64,000 bases of DNA from Pragia fontium DSM 5563 = ATCC 49100 (lineage in GTDB: Bacteria; Pseudomonadota; Gammaproteobacteria; Enterobacterales; Enterobacteriaceae), in NCBI RefSeq assembly GCF_900112475.1, contig NZ_FOLW01000001.1:620001-684000 (forward strand). Reading direction: 5' to 3'. The notes below the pieces were generated by a model. That model worked only from the letters and a program-made list of their open reading frames with translations. It did not search any database and was not told where the DNA came from. Position numbers and translations under genes: made by a program. Positions 59,764-64,000 of the stretch are shown piece after piece (within the stretch, counting starts at the first letter, position 1; each line of letters begins with the position of its first letter).

Positions 59764-61131
59764 TCACAGAAACTGTTTTTGCTTTAGCCCTGCCAGTAAT
59801 TTCTCGTGAATACCGCCGAAACCACCGTTACTCATCACCAGAATGTTGTCACCTGGCTGAGCGCTATTCACAATCATATTCACCAGCGCATCCAAATCTC
59901 CAGACCAGTGCGCCGGTTGGATACAGGCGTCAGTGATATCTGAAACTTGCCATGGCAAGTTGGCAGGCTGCAAGATAAACACTTCATCGGCGCGACCAAA
60001 TGCCGGAGCCAATTCATCTTTGCTAATACCCATTTTCATGGTGTTCGAGCGAGGCTCCAACACCGCAAGAATGCGAGCGGTGCCGCCAACTTTACTTCTC
60101 AGCGCGGTTAACGTGGCTAAAATAGCCGTCGGATGGTGAGCAAAATCATCATAAACAGTGACGCCATTCACCTCACCACGTAATTCCAGACGACGGCGAG
60201 CATTGATAAATTCATCCAATGCTCCGCAAGCATCCTGTGGTTGAACACCAACGTGACGGGCAGCGGCAACGGCCATCAAACCGTTATGCATGTTATGCTC
60301 GCCGATCAGTGACCAGTTCACTTCACCGACCACTTCACCATTCAATAACACCTGATAATGGCTGGCATCCGGCGTGAGCTTATTGGTTGACCATTGTTGA
60401 CCTTCGCCGCTCATTTCAAGCTCGCTCCAGCATCCCATTCCGATAACGTGTCTTAAATTCAGATCGTTCTCCGGCAGAATAATCTTGCCCTGCCCCGGAA
60501 CTAAGCGCACTAAATGATGGAACTGCTTTTGAATCGCTCGCAGATCTTCAAAAATATCCGCATGATCAAATTCCAGATTATTCAACACCAGCGTTCGAGG
60601 ACAGTAATGGACAAATTTAGAACGCTTATCAAAGAACGCACTATCATATTCATCAGCCTCAATCACAAAGAATGGGCTATCTCCTAAGCGAGCAGACACA
60701 TCAAAATTACCGGGTACGCCACCAATCACGAAGCCCGGCTTATAGCCACAATGTTCGAGGATCCAGACCGTCATGCCTGCGGTCGTCGTTTTACCATGCG
60801 TACCCGCAATGGCAATCACCCAGCGATCGCGCAATACATTGTCATGCAGCCACTGAGGACCAGAAATATAAGGAATACCATCTTCCAGCACCGCTTCAAC
60901 ACAAGGATTACCGCGCCCCATGGCATTACCAATGATCACTAAATCAGGACGTGGATTCAGCTGTGATGGCTCATAGCCCTGAATCAGGTCAATCCCTTGT
61001 TGTTCTAATAGGGTACTCATCGGCGGATAAACATTGGCGTCTGAGCCAGTAACCTGATGTCCTAGAGCACGGGCCAGCATCGCAATACCGCCCATAAACG
61101 TGCCGCAAATACCAAGAATATGAATATGCAT
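59764..61131 (-). CDS. mpl: UDP-N-acetylmuramate:L-Ala-gamma-D-Glu-meso-DAP ligase
   Basis: Peptidoglycan-recycling ligase that attaches the recovered tripeptide to UDP-MurNAc. Mur-ligase architecture: N-terminal nucleotide domain (ILGICGTFMGG), central ATPase with AGTHGKTTT, and C-terminal domain with DDFAHHPTAI and LEPRSNTMK. 455 residues (457 in E. coli). It is next to fbp as in E. coli, on the opposite strand. Confidence 0.96.
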   Translation of the reverse strand: MHIHILGICGTFMGGIAMLARALGHQVTGSDANVYPPMSTLLEQQGIDLIQGYEPSQLNPRPDLVIIGNAMGRGNPCVEAVLEDGIPYISGPQWLHDNVLRDRWVIAIAGTHGKTTTAGMTVWILEHCGYKPGFVIGGVPGNFDVSARLGDSPFFVIEADEYDSAFFDKRSKFVHYCPRTLVLNNLEFDHADIFEDLRAIQKQFHHLVRLVPGQGKIILPENDLNLRHVIGMGCWSELEMSGEGQQWSTNKLTPDASHYQVLLNGEVVGEVNWSLIGEHNMHNGLMAVAAARHVGVQPQDACGALDEFINARRRLELRGEVNGVTVYDDFAHHPTAILATLTALRSKVGGTARILAVLEPRSNTMKMGISKDELAPAFGRADEVFILQPANLPWQVSDITDACIQPAHWSGDLDALVNMIVNSAQPGDNILVMSNGGFGGIHEKLLAGLKQKQFL

Positions 61132-61302
61132 TATATTTCCAGTTTATTGGTGTATCGAGTTAGCTCTCATTCTAACGCCTTAGACAAGCTATAAGAAGGG
61201 GAATAACCTATCAATTTGCTTAACCTTTAGTTAAAATTTACTACAATAAAATATCGATGGCATATGACTGCCATTTTTTCTTCAGCCGACTAGGAATTGT
61301 TC

Positions 61303-62307
61303 ATGAAAACGTTAGGCGAATTTATCGTCGAGAAGCAACAAGACTTCCCCCATGCTACTGGTGAACTGACTTCACTGCTCTCTGCGATTAAACTAGGCGC
61401 TAAAATCATCCACCGCGATATTAACAAAGCGGGTTTGGTTGATATTCTTGGAACAAATGGCGTTTCAAACATACAGGGCGAAGTTCAAATGAAGCTCGAT
61501 CTGTATGCGAATGAAAAGCTTAAAGCCGCGTTGAAAGCCCGTGGAGAAGTCGCCGGAATTGCCTCAGAAGAGGAAGATGACATTGTTATCTTTGAAGGCG
61601 AACGTTCAACAAACGCAAAATACGTTGTATTAATGGATCCGCTGGATGGTTCCTCTAACATTGATGTAAACGTTTCTGTAGGAACTATTTTCTCCATTTA
61701 TCATCGTATTACACCGATTGGTCAGCCAATCACCGAAGCAGATTTCCTGCAACCGGGGAATCGTCAGGTTGCCGCAGGTTATGTCGTTTATGGTTCTTCA
61801 ACCATGTTAGTGTATACCACCGGTGCTGGCGTACATGCCTTTACTTATGATTCATCTATCGGCGTTTTCTGCCTGTCTCATGAGAAAGTTCGCTTCCCGG
61901 CAACGGGGAATATGTATTCCATTAACGAAGGTAATTACATCAAATTCCCACAGGGCGTTAAGAAATACCTGAAATATTGTCAGGAGCAGGATGAAGCCAC
62001 CAGCCGCCCTTATACTTCAAGATATATCGGTTCTCTGGTCGCGGACTTCCACCGTAACCTGCTAAAAGGCGGCATTTACCTTTATCCAAGCACTGCATCA
62101 CATCCAAAAGGCAAACTGCGCTTATTGTATGAGTGCAATCCAATGGCCTTCCTGGCAGAACAAGCAGGCGGTCGCGCCAGTGATGGATTCCGACGGATCC
62201 TTGATATCATTCCTGAAGAACTCCACCAGCGGATGCCGCTGTTTATCGGTACCGAATCAATGGTAAAAGATGCCGAACGCTTTATGCATAACTATCCGGA
62301 TGCGTAA
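61303..62307 (+). CDS. fbp: class 1 fructose-1,6-bisphosphatase
   Basis: Gluconeogenic phosphatase. Metal-binding motif [13 protein letters not shown], the substrate-binding segment [24 protein letters not shown], and [14 protein letters not shown] are clear. I chose the ATG at 61303 ([12 protein letters not shown]) with AGGAA just upstream; an in-frame TTG two codons earlier is not used. 334 residues (332 in E. coli). Confidence 0.97.
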   Translation: MKTLGEFIVEKQQDFPHATGELTSLLSAIKLGAKIIHRDINKAGLVDILGTNGVSNIQGEVQMKLDLYANEKLKAALKARGEVAGIASEEEDDIVIFEGERSTNAKYVVLMDPLDGSSNIDVNVSVGTIFSIYHRITPIGQPITEADFLQPGNRQVAAGYVVYGSSTMLVYTTGAGVHAFTYDSSIGVFCLSHEKVRFPATGNMYSINEGNYIKFPQGVKKYLKYCQEQDEATSRPYTSRYIGSLVADFHRNLLKGGIYLYPSTASHPKGKLRLLYECNPMAFLAEQAGGRASDGFRRILDIIPEELHQRMPLFIGTESMVKDAERFMHNYPDA

Positions 62308-62340
62308 CATCTCCCGGGGTTAGTCTCAAAATCATAAATT

Positions 62341-62366
62341 AAGGGCAGATATTTTCTGCCTTTTTT
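62341..62366 (+). terminator. terminator of fbp
   Basis: GGCAGA (62344-62349) pairs with TCTGCC (62355-62360), with AA on the left and six T on the right. Confidence 0.85.
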
Positions 62367-62497
62367 ATTGCCTAAACTACAGCGAACATGCGTAAGCTAA
62401 CAAAATAAAAACATTAGCAACCAAATTATTTTACATTCAAGATGAAGTAAAATATCGTGACGCTATAAAGATAAGATCGGTAGATAAGAGGGCTTAT

Positions 62498-63244
62498 ATG
62501 CCAGAACATCTTCAGCTGTTAGATTTGGCTATCATCGGTGTTGGTCTGACGTTTGCCTATATTATCTTCGGTATTACTGGATTTGGTACCGCACTGATTG
62601 CCAGCCCGCTTTTAGCATTTTTCATTCCCGTCGATAAAATCGTTCCGCTGCTGGCGCTGCTTGACTGTTCTGCTGCCATCACTAATGTTTTAAGAGATCG
62701 AAAGAATGCGGTAATCAGTGAAGTAAAACGGCTGGTACCGTTAATGATACTTGGTAGTTTGTTAGGTGCTGCCGTTTTGCTGTATACCAATCCGGATAGC
62801 TTGCTTATCTATCTGGCTATATTTGTTATTGCTTATGCGATTTATTCGCTCAGCGGTTTCAAACCAACCGCCCAATACACGACCAAAGCCTCTGTGCCCT
62901 TTGGATTTATTGGTGGTATTTTCAGCGCACTCTTTGGCAGCGGTGGTTTTATTTATGCCATTTATTTGTCTGGCCGAATTCCGGATAAAAACAGTATTCG
63001 CGTTACCCAAAGTACCTTAATCGGACTTAGCACGTTTACTCGTATCGTTATCTTCTTTGTCGCCGGTGTTTATAGCGACTGGTCATTCCTAACCATGGCG
63101 CTGGCTTTATTCCCGGCAATGATTCTCGGTGTATTTATTGGCCGTCGGATTACGATTAAGCTGTCCCGAGAAAACTTCCTGAAAATCATCAACGTTGTTA
63201 TTCTACTCTCAGGTATAGCCTTGCTTATTCGGGCACTGGTTTAA
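62498..63244 (+). CDS. TauE/SafE-family membrane protein, putative sulfite/organosulfur exporter
   Basis: 248-residue membrane protein with about eight helices of the TauE/SafE/YfcA family. The two repeat signatures are visible: FGITGFGTALIASPLLAFFIP near 25-45 and GFIGGIFSALFGSGGFIYAIYLSG near 137-160. Substrate is not determinable; relatives export sulfite or sulfoacetate. It lies between fbp and ppa, with its own upstream spacer; E. coli has no such gene there as far as I can recall. Confidence 0.85.
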   Translation: MPEHLQLLDLAIIGVGLTFAYIIFGITGFGTALIASPLLAFFIPVDKIVPLLALLDCSAAITNVLRDRKNAVISEVKRLVPLMILGSLLGAAVLLYTNPDSLLIYLAIFVIAYAIYSLSGFKPTAQYTTKASVPFGFIGGIFSALFGSGGFIYAIYLSGRIPDKNSIRVTQSTLIGLSTFTRIVIFFVAGVYSDWSFLTMALALFPAMILGVFIGRRITIKLSRENFLKIINVVILLSGIALLIRALV

Positions 63245-63275
63245 CCATTACGCCTATCCATCGGTAAATTGATTA

Positions 63276-63303
63276 TTGTTTACATTTTTAAAACATTTAT
63301 AAT
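63276..63303 (+). promoter_or_regulatory. promoter of the small membrane-protein gene
   Basis: TTGTTT (63276-63281) and a perfect TATAAT (63298-63303) are 16 bases apart. The start codon of the 37-residue gene follows 33 bases later. Confidence 0.6.
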
Positions 63304-63336
63304 GGATTCAATTTACAATTATCAGAGATATTGGCC

Positions 63337-63450
63337 ATGAACAATATTATCCACAAAAGCGTTGTGGCATTCATTTTCATATGTGCCTTATCCGGTATCG
63401 GTGGCGTGATTTTAGCCGGTTTGATTATCTATACTCGCTCCGTTTCCTGA
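63337..63450 (+). CDS. 37-residue single-pass membrane protein
   Basis: ATG at 63337 opens a 37-codon frame ending in TGA at 63450. The N-terminus MNNIIHKS is polar and the rest is one membrane helix (about 9-32, with AFIFICALSGIGG), ending with YTRSVS. A perfect -10 box lies upstream and a weak GAGA ribosome site 10 bases before the start. I do not recognise the family; size and form fit the class of small stress membrane proteins. No homolog can be claimed from sequence alone. Confidence 0.5.
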   Translation: MNNIIHKSVVAFIFICALSGIGGVILAGLIIYTRSVS

Positions 63451-63530
63451 GTTCATTTCCCCACTATCGGTAAAACTTTCCGCTGGTTAGCTTTGCCGTA
63501 TCAGCAATAATCTGCGAATTACGTCAAAAA

Positions 63531-63561
63531 TTGAAGATTCATGCCCAGAGTCGGCTATAAT
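63531..63561 (+). promoter_or_regulatory. candidate ppa promoter
   Basis: TTGAAG (63531-63536) and TATAAT (63556-63561) are 19 bases apart, a long but workable spacer. The ppa start lies 46 bases beyond. Confidence 0.5.
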
Positions 63562-63607
63562 AGGCGACAATTCTAACCCAACTTTATTTGATCAAAAGGA
63601 AATAGAG

Positions 63608-64000
63608 ATGAGCCTTAATTTAGTACCGGCAGGTAAAGACCTACCAGAAGATATCTACGTTGTTATTGAAATTCCAGCCAATGCCGACCCAATCAAATAC
63701 GAAGTAGACAAAGAGACCGGTGCTATTTTCGTTGACCGTTTTATGTCAACCGCTATGTTCTATCCATGTAACTATGGCTATATCAACCACACCCTGTCTT
63801 TAGATGGCGACCCGGTTGACGTTTTAGTCCCAACCCCTTATCCGTTAGTACCAGGTTCCGTCATTCGCTGCCGTCCGGTTGGCGTATTAAAAATGACCGA
63901 CGAATCTGGTGAAGATGCGAAGCTGGTGGCGGTTCCTCATACTAAACTAAGTAAAGAATACGACCATATCAAAGACGTCAATGACTTGCCTGAACTGCTA
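63608..64000 (+). CDS. ppa: inorganic pyrophosphatase (5' part)
   Basis: Soluble family I pyrophosphatase, here the first 131 codons; the gene runs off the window. The sequence [39 protein letters not shown] matches E. coli Ppa almost throughout. The active-site signature DGDPVDVLV and the catalytic [11 protein letters not shown] are present. AAGGAAATAG precedes the ATG. Confidence 0.97.
   Translation, partial: MSLNLVPAGKDLPEDIYVVIEIPANADPIKYEVDKETGAIFVDRFMSTAMFYPCNYGYINHTLSLDGDPVDVLVPTPYPLVPGSVIRCRPVGVLKMTDESGEDAKLVAVPHTKLSKEYDHIKDVNDLPELL

Overview
The window is a stretch of chromosome from a member of the Enterobacterales. Gene order and protein sequence are close to Escherichia coli over long blocks: cyoABCDE-yajR, metY-rimP-nusA-infB-rbfA-truB, rpsO-pnp-nlpI-deaD, secG-leuU, folP-glmM, rlmE-ftsH, yhbY, greA, dacB, rplU-rpmA-yhbE-obgE, ispB-sfsB, mdh/argR, mpl, fbp and ppa. 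It is not E. coli itself, because several loci carry insertions that E. coli lacks. The family cannot be fixed from this window alone; a lineage such as Budviciaceae is only a guess.

Layout. 0.3-5.2 kb: promoter and operon for the cytochrome bo3 quinol oxidase and heme O synthase. 5.4-8.9 kb: yajR, yhbW and a D-2-hydroxyacid dehydrogenase. 8.9-11.5 kb (minus strand): yedF-yedE and an unrecognised protein. 11.7-17.5 kb (minus): deaD, nlpI, pnp, rpsO. 17.9-25.6 kb (plus): a membrane protein followed by a six-gene RDD/SpoIIM-like/DUF4129/DUF4350/MoxR/DUF58 cluster, placed between rpsO and truB, which are neighbours in E. coli. 25.7-32.0 kb (minus): truB-rbfA-infB-nusA-rimP-metY. 32.0-36.1 kb: accessory stretch with a non-coding MITE-like element, a LysR regulator, a Tat-exported amidohydrolase and an ankyrin protein. 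36.5-41.4 kb: btsT-yjiX-yjiA (pyruvate uptake) with an array of BtsR-type boxes, then a sulfur-binding/HNH restriction endonuclease. 41.4-48.4 kb (minus): leuU, secG, two accessory envelope genes (one a GH25 muramidase), glmM, folP, ftsH. 48.4-56.2 kb: rlmE, yhbY, greA, dacB, obgE, yhbE, rpmA, rplU, ispB. 56.2-57.9 kb: two tandem Mu-c-repressor-like genes divergent from Ner-like sfsB. 57.9-64 kb: mdh, argR, mpl, fbp, a TauE/SafE protein, a 37-residue membrane protein and the 5' part of ppa.

How the parts work together. Most genes are core housekeeping: terminal respiration, translation initiation and ribosome maturation, RNA turnover, peptidoglycan precursor synthesis and recycling (glmM, mpl, dacB), protein quality control (ftsH), isoprenoid and central carbon metabolism. 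The parts that deserve attention are the accessory insertions: a 356-bp element with terminal inverted repeats and a 10-bp target duplication ending at a LysR stop codon; the MoxR-type cluster; the Mu-like c/ner layout beside ispB; the phosphorothioate-type restriction enzyme in the position corresponding to the E. coli restriction hotspot; and several long perfect palindromes without terminator polarity. No CRISPR array, rRNA operon, intact insertion sequence or intact prophage is visible.
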